Assembly (NCBI RefSeq): GCF_030719215.1
Contig: NZ_CP120983.1
Coordinates: 6,882,001-6,946,000, forward strand
From: Streptomyces sp. Alt3
GTDB taxonomy: Bacteria; Actinomycetota; Actinomycetes; Streptomycetales; Streptomycetaceae
Direction: 5' to 3'
DNA: 64,000 nt
Shown here: positions 54,359-63,097 of the stretch, piece by piece
How positions within the stretch are numbered: the stretch's first letter is position 1
Layout of the letters: every line of letters starts with the position of its first letter
Program-made: the position numbers and the translations under genes
The notes under the pieces: generated by a model
Databases searched by the model: none
What the model saw: the letters and a program-made list of their open reading frames with translations, nothing else
What the model was told of the DNA's origin: nothing

Positions 54359-54908
54359 GACTCTTGACCGTGAGCAGGTGCTGCGGAGCGCCGCCGCACT
54401 GCTGACCCGTAAATCCACGGCGACCATGGACGAGGTGGCCAGGGCCGCGGGCATCGGCCGTGCCACCCTGCACCGGCACTTCGCCGGACGGGACGCGCTG
54501 GTCGGAGCGCTGGAGGACCTCGGCATCAAGGAATTCGAAGCCGCGCTGGACGCCGCCGGACTCGACGAGGGGAGCGCCGAGGAGGGGCTCCGGCGCTTCG
54601 TCGCGGCGGTCCAGCCCGCCGCCGGGCTGCTGTCGTTCCTCATCACCGAGAACCAGCTCTTCGAGGGCGACGACGTCAACGAGGGGTGGAGCCGCCTCGA
54701 CGCCCGGGTCTCGGCCTTCTTCCTGCGTGGCCAGGAGCGTGGCGAATTCCGGATCGACCTCACGCCGGCCTGGCTGACCGAGGCGCTGTACGGCCTGATC
54801 GGGAGCTGTGCGTGGGCCGTACAGGCCGGCCGGGTCGCCGCGCGGGACTTCCCCTACATGATCGTCGAGTTGCTCCTCGGCGGAGCACGCCGGAGCGTGG
54901 AGAAATGA
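54357..54908 (+). CDS. TetR-family transcriptional regulator
   Basis: A protein of 183 residues from ATG 54357, with no ribosome site and probably leaderless. The N-terminal helix-turn-helix reads LRSAAALLTRKSTATMDEVARAAGIGRATLHRHFAGRDALV (split over residues 9-49). The rest is the helical ligand-binding and dimer domain, with WLTEALYGLIGSCAWAVQAG. It overlaps the MFS gene by four bases (ATGA) and likely represses it until a drug-like ligand binds. Confidence 0.92.
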   Translation: MTLDREQVLRSAAALLTRKSTATMDEVARAAGIGRATLHRHFAGRDALVGALEDLGIKEFEAALDAAGLDEGSAEEGLRRFVAAVQPAAGLLSFLITENQLFEGDDVNEGWSRLDARVSAFFLRGQERGEFRIDLTPAWLTEALYGLIGSCAWAVQAGRVAARDFPYMIVELLLGGARRSVEK

Positions 54909-56452
54909 GCAGCACCTTCTCAAAGGCGGGCGTCACGGGCGACGAGCACCATCCGGGACGGTGGATCGCCCTCACGGTCCTCGTCCTCGCGGTGCTGCTG
55001 GTCGCCGTCGACGCCACCGTCCTCGGCCTGGCCACCCCGTTCCTCAGCGAGGATCTCGAACCGACCGGAACCCAGCTGCTCTGGATCGGCGACGTCTACT
55101 CCTTCGTCATCGCCGGGCTCCTGGTCTCGATGGGCAGCCTCGGAGACCGCATCGGCCGCAAGAAGCTGCTGCTGACCGGTGCCACCGCCTTCGGGGCGGT
55201 CTCCGTGCTCAACGCCTACGCGTCGAGCCCCGAGATGATGATCGTGGCCAGGGCCCTGCTCGGCGTCGCGGGCGCCACGCTCATGCCGTCGACCCTCGCC
55301 CTGATCCGCAACCTCTTCCACGACCCGCGCGAACGCAGCCTCGCCGTCGGCATCTGGGGCGCCATGGCCTCGGCGGGCGCGGCCGTAGGGCCGGTCGTGG
55401 GCGGGCTCCTGCTGGAGCACTTCTGGTGGGGGTCGGTCTTCCTGATCAACCTGCCCGTCATGGCGGTCCTCGTCGCCGTCGGCAGCAAGATGATCCCCGA
55501 GTCGAAGAACCCGGCGCCCGGCCCCTGGGACCTGCCCAGCGTGGGGCTCTCCCTGGTCGGCATGATCGGCGTCGTGTACGCCATCAAGGAGGCCGCTGCA
55601 CACGGTGTGAGCTGGGAGAACGGTGTGGCGGCCGTCGGTGGGCTACTGGCCCTCACCTGGTTCGTGCGCCGCCAGCTCAAGCTTCCCGCGCCCCTGCTGG
55701 ACATGCGGCTCTTCCACCACCGGGGCTTCTCCGGCGCGGTCCTCGCCGACCTGCTGACCATCCTCGGCCTGTCCGGGATCGTCTTCTTCCTCTCCCAGTT
55801 CCTGCAACTGGTCCAAGGGCGGGGTCCGCTCGAGGCCGGGCTCGCCGAACTGCCCGCGGCCGTCGGCGCGGTGACCGCCGGTCTCCTGGCGGGAAGGGTG
55901 GCACGCCGCTACTCCGTGCGCTCCGTCGTCGCACTCGGGCTCGGAGCGATCGGCCTGTCGCTCGCCGTGGTCACGGTGATCCACAAGGAGACCGGCTACC
56001 CCCTGATCGGGGTGCTGCTCCTGGTGGTGGGCGTCGGTGCGGGATTCGCCTTCACCGTCACCTCCGACGTCATCCTCTCCAGCGTCCCGAAGGAGCAGGC
56101 GGGATCCGCGTCGGCTGTGTCCGAGACGGCGTACGAGCTCGGCGCGGCCCTCGGTATCGCGCTGCTCGGGTCCATCGTGACGGGCGTCTACAAGGGCTTC
56201 GGAACTCCCGAGGGCATCTCGGACGCCGCGGCGGCCGCAGCCCACGAGTCCCTTGGCGGAGCCGTGGAGACGGCGGAGCACCTTCCCGCGCACCAGGGGA
56301 GCGAACTCGTCGTCGCGGCCCAGGAGGCCTTCGTGAACGGGCTGCGGGTGTCGGCGGCGGTCGGTGCCGTCGTCCTGCTCGCGACCGCGGTCTCGGCCTG
56401 GTACCTGCTGCGCGACCAGAAGCTGGAGGAGGGGATCATCCCCGACGAATGA
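54905..56452 (+). CDS. MFS drug:H+ antiporter (DHA2/EmrB-QacA type)
   Basis: A protein of 515 residues from ATG 54905, overlapping the TetR stop. It has about 14 membrane segments. Motif D1-like LLVAVDATVLGLATPF, motif A GSLGDRIGRKKLLL and motif C-like GAAVGPVVGGLLLEHFWWGSVFLINLP mark the DHA2 exporters. It pumps unknown toxic compounds out in exchange for protons. It is co-transcribed with its regulator and ends in a perfect hairpin terminator. Confidence 0.93.
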   Translation: MSSTFSKAGVTGDEHHPGRWIALTVLVLAVLLVAVDATVLGLATPFLSEDLEPTGTQLLWIGDVYSFVIAGLLVSMGSLGDRIGRKKLLLTGATAFGAVSVLNAYASSPEMMIVARALLGVAGATLMPSTLALIRNLFHDPRERSLAVGIWGAMASAGAAVGPVVGGLLLEHFWWGSVFLINLPVMAVLVAVGSKMIPESKNPAPGPWDLPSVGLSLVGMIGVVYAIKEAAAHGVSWENGVAAVGGLLALTWFVRRQLKLPAPLLDMRLFHHRGFSGAVLADLLTILGLSGIVFFLSQFLQLVQGRGPLEAGLAELPAAVGAVTAGLLAGRVARRYSVRSVVALGLGAIGLSLAVVTVIHKETGYPLIGVLLLVVGVGAGFAFTVTSDVILSSVPKEQAGSASAVSETAYELGAALGIALLGSIVTGVYKGFGTPEGISDAAAAAAHESLGGAVETAEHLPAHQGSELVVAAQEAFVNGLRVSAAVGAVVLLATAVSAWYLLRDQKLEEGIIPDE

Positions 56453-56482
56453 GGGACCCGGCGCGATCGCGCCGGGTCCCTC
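56451..56482. terminator. perfect bidirectional hairpin terminator
   Basis: Fourteen-base arms (GAGGGACCCGGCGC and its exact complement) enclose a four-base GATC loop, starting inside the MFS stop codon. It lies between the convergent MFS and acyltransferase genes and can end transcription from both sides. Confidence 0.85.
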
Positions 56483-56502
56483 ACCCGTATGCACCTGTCG
56501 GT

Positions 56503-57174
56503 TCAGGCGGCCTTGGCCTTCGTTGCGTACATGTCGACGTACTCCTGGCCGGACAGCCGCATCACCTCGGCCATCACGGAGTCCGTGACGGCCCGCAGGA
56601 CGTAGCGGTCGCGGTCCATGCCCTCGTAACGCGAGAACTCCAGCGGCTCACCGAAGCGGACCGTGACCTTCCCCGGGCGGGGGAGGCCGGCGCCGCCGGG
56701 CTGAAGCTTGTCCGTGCCGATCATCGCGAACGGCACGACCGGCGCACCGGTCATCAGGGTCAGCCGGGCGATGCCCGTACGGCCCCGGTAGAGACGGCCG
56801 TCGGGGGAGCGGGTGCCCTCGGGGTAGATGGCGAAGGCCTGGCCCTCCTCCAGCACCCGACGGCCCGTCATCAGCGCCGCGACGCCGCCACGGCCACCGT
56901 CACGGTCGACCGGGATCATTCCGCAGCCCGTGAAGAACCACGCCATGAGCCGGCCCTTGAGACCCTTGCCGGTGACGTACTCGTCCTTGCCGATGTAGAA
57001 CACCGGCCGGTCGCAGCAGATCGGCATGATCATGGAGTCGATGAACGTCAGGTGGTTGCCCGCGAGGATCACCGGACCGGTCCCCGGGATGTTCTCCGCG
57101 CCTTCCACCTGAGGCCGGAAGAGCAGGCGCAGGATCGGTCCGAGCACTGCCTTGATGACCGTGAGTCGGGACAA
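56503..57174 (-). CDS. 1-acyl-sn-glycerol-3-phosphate acyltransferase-family protein
   Basis: A protein of 223 residues from TTG 57174, with GGAGGAA ahead. It adds a fatty acyl chain to lysophosphatidate or a similar lysolipid at the membrane. The PlsC motifs are present: NHLTFIDSM (N/H-x4-D) near 40-46, IPVDRDGGRGG near 88, YPEGTRSPDG near 116-125 and VPFAMIGTDKL. No PlsC partner genes are adjacent. The length is normal. Confidence 0.92.
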   Translation of the reverse strand: MSRLTVIKAVLGPILRLLFRPQVEGAENIPGTGPVILAGNHLTFIDSMIMPICCDRPVFYIGKDEYVTGKGLKGRLMAWFFTGCGMIPVDRDGGRGGVAALMTGRRVLEEGQAFAIYPEGTRSPDGRLYRGRTGIARLTLMTGAPVVPFAMIGTDKLQPGGAGLPRPGKVTVRFGEPLEFSRYEGMDRDRYVLRAVTDSVMAEVMRLSGQEYVDMYATKAKAA

Positions 57175-57406
57175 CGCTTCCTCCGGTGTCGTGGCCGGGC
57201 GGCCGGGGCGTGAATTCGTGAGGGTCTGTGCAGGTGAGGACGATACTCGCGGGTACCGCCTCTCCGCACATCGGGTTCACCGAGCCGATACGCAGTGTTG
57301 ACGTGTGTTTCCGCCATGTTCGTCCACGGGCCGCCCCACCGATGGCGTAGCTGCCTACGATCAAGCCTCCCCGGAAGGTGCCGGACATCACATGCGAGGA
57401 GCATTC

Positions 57407-58570
57407 ATGACAGAGCGCGCGCAGACTGCACCCGGTCGGCGGACCCTCCTGGGGGCCGCCGTCCTCGGTACGACGGCTCTCGGAGTGTCCGGCACGGCGC
57501 ACGCGGCCGGGCGTGGCGCGCCCGCCGGGCGGAGCGGCGGACACGGTTCCTACCGGGACCTCCCCGTGCCCACCGTCATCGGCCACCGAGGCGCCAGCGG
57601 CTACCGGCCCGAACACACGCTCGGCTCCTACCAGCTGGCCCTGGACATGGGCGCGCACATCGTCGAGCAGGACCTCGTGCCGACCAAGGACGGCCACCTC
57701 GTCTGCCGGCACGAGAACGACATCACCGGCACCACGGACGTCGCCGAGCACCCCGAGTTCGCGAGCCGCAAGGCCACGAAGCGGGTCGACGGGGTGTCGA
57801 TCACCGGCTGGTTCACCGAGGACTTCACCCTCGCCGAGCTGAAGACGCTCCGCGCCAAGGAGCGGATTCCCGGCAACCGCCAGGAGAACACGGTCTACGA
57901 CGGGCGCTGGGAGATCCCGACGTTCGAGGAGGTCCTGCGCTGGGCGGACGAGGAGGGCCGCAGGCGCGGCAGGACCGTCTGGCTCTACGTCGAGACCAAG
58001 CACCCCTCCTACTTCAGGGGCCTGGGGCTCGGCCTGGAGGAGCCGCTCGCCAAGCTGCTGCGCCGCTACGGCCGCCACCGGGCGAACTCCGCGCTGATCC
58101 TCCAGTCCTTCGAGCCGAGCTCCATGCAGCGGCTGGCGAAGCTGGTGGCGACGCCCCGTGTCGTCCTGCTGTCGGGCCCCAAGGAACGCCCCTGGGACTT
58201 CGTCGAGTCCGGCGACCCCCGCACCGTCGCCGATCTGGTCCGGCCCGCCGGACTGAAGTGGATCGCCACCTTCGCGCAGGGCATCGGCCCCACGCTGGAC
58301 CTGGTCATCCCCCGGGACGGCGCCGGACGGCTCACCACCCCCACCGCCCTGGTCGCGGACGCGCACGCACGGGGCCTGGTCCTGCACCCGTACACGATGC
58401 GCAACGAGAACACCTTCCTGCCGGCGGACTTCCGGCGCGGCACGGACCCGAACGCCTACGGCGACGTGTTCGGGGCTCTGCGGGCGTACTTCGAGGCGGG
58501 TATCGACGGGATCTTCTCCGACAACCCGGACACCGCGCTGCTCGCGGCCGCCGACTTCGCCAAGGACTGA
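57407..58570 (+). CDS. Tat-exported glycerophosphodiester phosphodiesterase
   Basis: A protein of 387 residues. ATG 57407 has GGAG eight bases ahead and opens a twin-arginine signal (APGRRTLLGAAVLGTTALG, AHA cleavage). The GDPD barrel follows: VIGHRGASGYRPEHTLGSY near 63, IVEQDLVPTKDGHLVCRHE, LYVETKHPSYF and GIFSDNPDTAL. It releases glycerol 3-phosphate from deacylated phospholipids or teichoic acid outside the cell. It is monocistronic and followed by a GC-rich hairpin. Confidence 0.93.
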   Translation: MTERAQTAPGRRTLLGAAVLGTTALGVSGTAHAAGRGAPAGRSGGHGSYRDLPVPTVIGHRGASGYRPEHTLGSYQLALDMGAHIVEQDLVPTKDGHLVCRHENDITGTTDVAEHPEFASRKATKRVDGVSITGWFTEDFTLAELKTLRAKERIPGNRQENTVYDGRWEIPTFEEVLRWADEEGRRRGRTVWLYVETKHPSYFRGLGLGLEEPLAKLLRRYGRHRANSALILQSFEPSSMQRLAKLVATPRVVLLSGPKERPWDFVESGDPRTVADLVRPAGLKWIATFAQGIGPTLDLVIPRDGAGRLTTPTALVADAHARGLVLHPYTMRNENTFLPADFRRGTDPNAYGDVFGALRAYFEAGIDGIFSDNPDTALLAAADFAKD

Positions 58571-58574
58571 GGGA

Positions 58575-58612
58575 GGCCCGGGGCCGCCCCGGGGCCGCCC
58601 CGGGGCCGGGCC
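58575..58612 (+). terminator. GC-rich self-complementary block after the phosphodiesterase gene
   Basis: Tandem GGGGCCGCCCC-type units allow several strong stems starting four bases after the stop. A terminator is likely; the exact fold is ambiguous. Confidence 0.4.
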
Positions 58613-58702
58613 GGAGGCGTCAGCCGTCCGGCCCGCATGCCCCGGTCGGGTGGAGCTCCGCGCGCGCGGCAACCGGCCACGCCCGGCAGGCGTTGACGGG
58701 GC

Positions 58703-59302
58703 ATGACTCTTCTTGATCATGCTCCTCCTGCTCCCGATACCGATGCTCCTCCCGCTCCCGATACCGTTGCCGCCCCGTTCGTGGGGGCGGGAGAGGCTGT
58801 CCTCGCCCTGCACGCCCTGGTGCGGGCGGAGGCGGCGGCCGAGGCCCAGGCTGCCGGGGCCGAGGCCGCGGACCTCGAACAGGCGGTCTGGCTCAGGCTG
58901 CTGGAGCGCCGGTCCGGCCCCGAGGTGCCCGCGGACCCCGTCCGCTGGGTCCGCACCGCCGTCCGCGCGGAGGCGCGTGTGGCCCGCCGAAGGGTGCGCC
59001 GCGAGCGGGCCTACACCGCGGGTGAGGCCCCGGGCGACTGGGCCGGCTGCCCCGAAAGGATCGCGGTGGGAGCCGACGAACGCCGTGCCTTACGCACCGC
59101 GGTGGGACGGCTCCCCGGAAGATGCCCGCGGCTGCTCGGCGCGATGCTGGCCGCCCACGATCCCACGTACCGCGAAATCGCAGGGGAGTTGGGTATGTCA
59201 CAGGGCAGTTTGGGACCGATGCGTTCCCGATGCCTTGGATGTCTGCGCAGAATGCTCGCGGCGGAGGTTGTAGCTCCTGAACTGCGGGGAATGGAGCGGT
59301 AG
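58703..59302 (+). CDS. sigma-70 region-4-like (ECF-type) regulator
   Basis: A protein of 199 residues from ATG 58703. The first 30 residues are Pro/Ala-rich. A region-2-like helix bundle (AEAADLEQAVWLRLLERR, then VRWVRTAVRAEARVARRR) is followed by a region-4-like helix-turn-helix, PTYREIAGELGMSQGSLGPMRSRCLGCLRRML, seen over residues 153-184. It resembles the small sigma-like proteins of actinomycetes. No anti-sigma gene is adjacent, so its role and promoter set are unknown. Confidence 0.78.
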   Translation: MTLLDHAPPAPDTDAPPAPDTVAAPFVGAGEAVLALHALVRAEAAAEAQAAGAEAADLEQAVWLRLLERRSGPEVPADPVRWVRTAVRAEARVARRRVRRERAYTAGEAPGDWAGCPERIAVGADERRALRTAVGRLPGRCPRLLGAMLAAHDPTYREIAGELGMSQGSLGPMRSRCLGCLRRMLAAEVVAPELRGMER

Positions 59303-59339
59303 ACAACCGGCGGACCAGGTGAGCGGGAGGCATGCACAC

Positions 59340-59843
59340 ATGGGCATGAGCGTGACCATCTCGGCGGCGACAGCACAGGACGTCGAGCAGATATTCAGAC
59401 TCCAGTACCTCTGCTTCCAGAGCGAGGCGGAGCTCTACGGCAACTACCGGATCGACCCGCTCGTCCAGTCCCTCGACTCCGTGCGGGAGGAAGTCGGCAC
59501 GGACCTGGTGTTCGTGGCCCGGCTCGGCGACGAAGTCGTCGGCTCCGTACGCGGCTTCACCGACGCGGACGGCACCGGCCGGATCGGCAAGCTCTGCGTC
59601 CACCCCCGGCTCCGCAACCACGGCCTGGGCACCCGTCTGCTGCGTGCCGCGGAGGCCGGTCTGACGGACGGGCGTTCGGCCACCCGCTTCCGCCTGCACA
59701 CGGGTGAGCGCAGCGAGGGAAATCTGCGGCTCTACCGGAAGGCCGGCTACGCCCGGGTGGGCAACGCCACCGGAGGTGACGGGGTCCGCATGGTCCTGCT
59801 GGAGAAGGACGCCGACGCGCCTGCGTACGCGACCAGCGCCTGA
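59340..59843 (+). CDS. GNAT-family N-acetyltransferase
   Basis: A protein of 167 residues. ATG 59340 (MGMSVTISAA) is preferred, as GGGAGG lies nine bases ahead; GTG 59319 and ATG 59346 are alternatives. The acetyl-CoA loop VHPRLRNHGLGTRLLRAAE near 88-106 and GNLRLYRKAGYARVG mark the fold. The substrate is unknown. It starts 37 bases after the sigma-like gene and may be in the same operon. Confidence 0.9.
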   Translation: MGMSVTISAATAQDVEQIFRLQYLCFQSEAELYGNYRIDPLVQSLDSVREEVGTDLVFVARLGDEVVGSVRGFTDADGTGRIGKLCVHPRLRNHGLGTRLLRAAEAGLTDGRSATRFRLHTGERSEGNLRLYRKAGYARVGNATGGDGVRMVLLEKDADAPAYATSA

Positions 59844-59872
59844 ACCACGCCGGCGACGCCCGGAGTCAGGCG

Positions 59873-60352
59873 TCACGCGCGCGGCGCGGCCGGATCATCC
59901 CGGTCGTCGCGCGCGCGACGCAGCCAGATCATCCCGGTGACCGGCAGGATCACCGGGATGAACAGGTAGCCCATGCCGAATTCCGACCAGACCGTGCTGT
60001 CGGGGAAGGCGGACGGCTCCAGCCGCGTCCAGGTGCCGACGATCAGCACACCCGCGAGCTCGGCGGCGCAGCACATCAGCGCCGCCTTCCGCGCCTTCTC
60101 CCCGCCCCGCACCAGCGAGTACGTGATGAAGCCGTACACGACGGCGGCGACGGCGGAGAGGATGTACGCGAGCGGCGCCTTGCCGAAGTCCAGGATCATC
60201 TCGACGATCGAGCGGGACGCGGCGGCGACGGTGAACACACCGTAGAACCAGACCAGTACCCGGCCGGGGCCGGACCCGAGCTCGAACCGCTGCTGCCGTT
60301 GCGGGGTGTCGTGCCGCGGGGCGGGAGTCCCTGTGCGGTCGGTGTCGCTCAT
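59873..60352 (-). CDS. small integral membrane protein
   Basis: A protein of 159 residues from ATG 60352. After about 30 polar residues (DTPQRQQRFEL) come four hydrophobic spans, including VLVWFYGVFTVAAASRSIVEM and AAVVYGFITYSLV. It ends in a charged RRARDDRDD tail. No catalytic motif is seen. The gene lies two bases from the stop of the upstream membrane-protein gene, so the two form an operon and perhaps a complex. Function unknown. Confidence 0.85.
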   Translation of the reverse strand: MSDTDRTGTPAPRHDTPQRQQRFELGSGPGRVLVWFYGVFTVAAASRSIVEMILDFGKAPLAYILSAVAAVVYGFITYSLVRGGEKARKAALMCCAAELAGVLIVGTWTRLEPSAFPDSTVWSEFGMGYLFIPVILPVTGMIWLRRARDDRDDPAAPRA

Positions 60353-60354
60353 GG

Positions 60355-60714
60355 TCAGTTTCCCCAGATGTCGTAGAGCCGCACTTCGAGGACGGCGAGG
60401 ACGACCGCACCGGCCGCCACCGTCACCGAACCCCAGCGGGTCCGTTCCGTCAGCGACAGGAATCCCGCCGCGGGCACGGCCGCGAAGGCGCCGATGAGAT
60501 AGGCGATGAAGATCGTCATGCCCTGTTCGGGCCGCTCGCCCCGGGCCAGCTGAACGACCCCCACGACCAGCTGCGCCAGAGCCAGTACGGACACCACGGC
60601 CATGCCGATGAAGTGCCAGTCCTTCGTGGGCTGGTCCCGGTAGGCGGCGAATCCGCACCAGGCGGCGAGGGCGAGCGCGGTCACGGCGACCGCGACCGTC
60701 AGGGCGTCGAGCAT
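60355..60714 (-). CDS. small integral membrane protein
   Basis: A protein of 119 residues from ATG 60714, with about four membrane spans (LTVAVAVTALALAAWCGFAA; IGMAVVSVLALAQLVVGVV; IFIAYLIGAFAAVPAAGFL; VTVAAGAVVLAVLEV). It is a conserved-looking actinomycete type of unknown function. It is the first gene of a two-gene minus-strand operon with the protein at 59873-60352. Confidence 0.82.
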   Translation of the reverse strand: MLDALTVAVAVTALALAAWCGFAAYRDQPTKDWHFIGMAVVSVLALAQLVVGVVQLARGERPEQGMTIFIAYLIGAFAAVPAAGFLSLTERTRWGSVTVAAGAVVLAVLEVRLYDIWGN

Positions 60715-60985
60715 GGACCGAGGGTATTACGGACGGGCGGAGCGGCCGCGTGCGGGCCCGGGACGCGGGGACGGGCGCGGGCGGCGTCCCATGAAGCGTG
60801 GTCTTTGCCACAGGGCGGGCACAGCATGATCGTGCGGCAGTCGGTGCGACCGGCGGGCACGGTCACGTCTGTGCAGGTCAGGGCGGTGAGAGAGGTGATC
60901 GCGTCACGGGGCGAACGCGAGGCCGCGCTGTCCGCTATGCGGACGACGCGGGTCGCCGGAACGTTACGTCTGTTTTACTTGCGCC

Positions 60986-61072
60986 ATGACCACGACGAGC
61001 TACCGCAGCCCTGCGACCGAGGCGATCCTGACGCCCGGTGCTCGTTGTATGTGTCGAATGCGCGCCTTCTGA
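60986..61072 (+). CDS. Cys/Met-rich leader peptide of metNIQ
   Basis: A 28-residue frame from ATG 60986 that ends GARCMCRMRAF. Its last third packs two Cys and two Met codons between arginines, the style of actinomycete Cys-rich leader peptides placed before sulfur-uptake genes. There is no ribosome site and TTTTACTTG lies just upstream, so a leaderless start is likely. The 219 bases to metN contain small hairpins, for example CTCGC/GCGAG at about 61090-61110 and TGAGA/TCTCA near 61217-61230. Together these suggest attenuation sensing sulfur amino-acid supply. The rest of the 60715-61291 spacer holds no other gene. Confidence 0.6.
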   Translation: MTTTSYRSPATEAILTPGARCMCRMRAF

Positions 61073-61291
61073 GGGTCCCCGCCCGAGCCTCGCGCCCCGA
61101 AGCGAGACCGAGCCCGTGCCGTCCGCACCCAGCGGATCGAGCCGGCCCGTGCATGCCCCGCGCCCTGCGTACCCGCCGGAGCCGGGCCGTGCCGAGACTC
61201 CCACCGGTCGACCACTGAGAACAGTCTCACCAGACGAATGCCCCGTGCCCGGCGGACACCGCGCCGCGCACTCGACAGTGACGGAAACCCT

Positions 61292-62359
61292 GTGATCACC
61301 ACTTCGGGCCTCACGAAGGTCTACCAGTCACGCGGCCGAGAGGTCACCGCCCTCGACGGCGTCGACCTGCACGTCCGCGAGGGCGAGGTCTACGGCGTCA
61401 TCGGACAGAGCGGCGCCGGCAAGTCCTCCCTCATCCGCTGCGTCAACCTCCTCGAACGCCCCACCTCGGGAACCGTGACGGTCGACGGCCAGGACCTCAC
61501 GGCCCTCGCGGGACGCGGCCGCCGGGCAGGCAAGGAGCTCCGCCGGGCGCGCAGCCGCATCGGCATGGTCTTCCAGCACTTCAACCTGCTGGACTCGCGC
61601 ACCGTCCGCGACAACGTCGAGCTCCCGCTGGAGATCCTCGGCATCTCCGGACAGGCACGCACCCGCAAGGCGCTCGAACTCCTCGACCTCGTCGGCCTCG
61701 CCGACAAGGCGAAGTCCTACCCCGGCCAGCTGTCCGGAGGCCAGAAGCAGCGCGTCGGCATCGCCCGCGCCCTCGCGGGCGATCCGAAGGTGCTCCTCTC
61801 CGACGAGGCGACCTCCGCGCTGGACCCCGAGACCACCCGCTCGATCCTGCATCTGCTGCGCGACCTCAACCAGGAGCTCGGCCTCACCGTCCTGCTCATC
61901 ACGCACGAGATGGACGTCGTCAAGACCGTCTGCGACTCCGCCGCGCTGATGAAGAACGGCCGGGTCGTCGAGTCGGGCACCGTCGGCGCACTGCTGGCCA
62001 CCCCCGGATCCGAGCTGGCGCACGAGCTGTTCCCGGTCGGCGGCACCGCCTCCGGACCCGGATCCACCGTCGTCGACGTCACCTTCCACGGCGAGACCGC
62101 CGCCCGGCCGGTGATCTCGCAGCTCTCCCGCACGTACAACATCGACATCTCGATCCTCGGTGCCGCGATGGACACCGTGGGAGGCAAGCAGATCGGCCGC
62201 ATGCGCATCGAGCTGCCCGGCAGCTTCGAGGAGAACGTCGTGCCGATCGGCTTCCTGCGCGAGCAGGGCCTTCAGGCCGAGATCGTGGACGGCGCCCCCG
62301 CCGCCACCGAGATCCCCTCCCAGACCCCCGCCGCGATCACCAAGGAGGTGGCGAAGTGA
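61292..62359 (+). CDS. metN: methionine ABC transporter ATP-binding protein
   Basis: A protein of 355 residues from GTG 61292. It powers D/L-methionine import. Walker A is GQSGAGKSS near 38-46, the Q-loop is in MVFQHFNLL, the signature is LSGGQKQRVGIARAL near 150, and Walker B VLLSDEATSALDP is followed by the switch His in LLITHEMD. The C-terminal 100 residues form the NIL domain (VVDVTFHGETAARPVISQLSRT), which binds methionine and shuts the pump. It overlaps metI by four bases. Confidence 0.95.
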   Translation: MITTSGLTKVYQSRGREVTALDGVDLHVREGEVYGVIGQSGAGKSSLIRCVNLLERPTSGTVTVDGQDLTALAGRGRRAGKELRRARSRIGMVFQHFNLLDSRTVRDNVELPLEILGISGQARTRKALELLDLVGLADKAKSYPGQLSGGQKQRVGIARALAGDPKVLLSDEATSALDPETTRSILHLLRDLNQELGLTVLLITHEMDVVKTVCDSAALMKNGRVVESGTVGALLATPGSELAHELFPVGGTASGPGSTVVDVTFHGETAARPVISQLSRTYNIDISILGAAMDTVGGKQIGRMRIELPGSFEENVVPIGFLREQGLQAEIVDGAPAATEIPSQTPAAITKEVAK

Positions 62360-63024
62360 CCTGGTCCGAAATGCAGCCACTGCTCTCGCAGGGGACCGTC
62401 GACACCCTCTACATGGTGCTGTGGTCCACACTCGTCACCGTCATCGGCGGTCTCCCGCTCGGCATCCTGCTCGTCCTCACCGACAAGGGCGGACTGCTGC
62501 AGAACACCGTGGTGAACAAGGTCGTCGGCGTCGTCGTGAACATCGGCCGCTCGCTGCCCTTCATCATCCTGCTGATCGCGCTGATCCCCTTCACGACCTG
62601 GGTCGTCGGCACCTTCATCGGCCCGTCCGCGATGATCGTGCCGCTCGCCATCGGCGCCATCCCGTTCTTCGCGCGGCTCGTGGAGACCGCGGTGCGCGAG
62701 GTCGACCACGGACTCGTCGAGGCCGTCCAGTCGATGGGCGGTTCCGTCCCCACGATCGTCCGCAAGGTCCTGCTGCCGCAGGCCCTGCCCTCGCTCGTCT
62801 CCGGTATCACCACCACTGTCATCGTGCTCATCGGCTACTCCGCGATGGCCGGCGCGGTCGGCGGCGAAGGGCTCGGTTCCAAGGCCGTCACCTACGGATT
62901 CCAGCGCTTCGACAACCAGTTCATGCTCATCACCGTCGTGCTGCTCGTGGTCATCGTGACCGTGGTCCAGCTGATCGGTGACCTGGCCGTGCGCCTGCTG
63001 GCCCGCCGGGGCCGCACCACCTGA
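62356..63024 (+). CDS. metI: methionine ABC transporter permease
   Basis: A protein of 222 residues from GTG 62356 (GTGA overlap with metN). It has five membrane spans, with the permease coupling loop in VEAVQSMGGSVPTIVRKVLLPQALPS near 130-155 and MAGAVGGEGLG after it. This matches MetI-type permeases in length and motif. It forms the channel of the MetNIQ importer. Confidence 0.95.
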   Translation: MTWSEMQPLLSQGTVDTLYMVLWSTLVTVIGGLPLGILLVLTDKGGLLQNTVVNKVVGVVVNIGRSLPFIILLIALIPFTTWVVGTFIGPSAMIVPLAIGAIPFFARLVETAVREVDHGLVEAVQSMGGSVPTIVRKVLLPQALPSLVSGITTTVIVLIGYSAMAGAVGGEGLGSKAVTYGFQRFDNQFMLITVVLLVVIVTVVQLIGDLAVRLLARRGRTT

Positions 63025-63097
63025 CCTTCCCCTCCCCATGAAGCCCGAACTCCTTGTCCGGGCGCACCACCCTCACCACCGGAAAGAGGCACTCTTC

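Noticed and set aside
60715..61291. An S-adenosylmethionine riboswitch before metN
   Set aside because: No conserved SAM-aptamer core was recognisable; the leader peptide with Cys/Met codons explains the region better.
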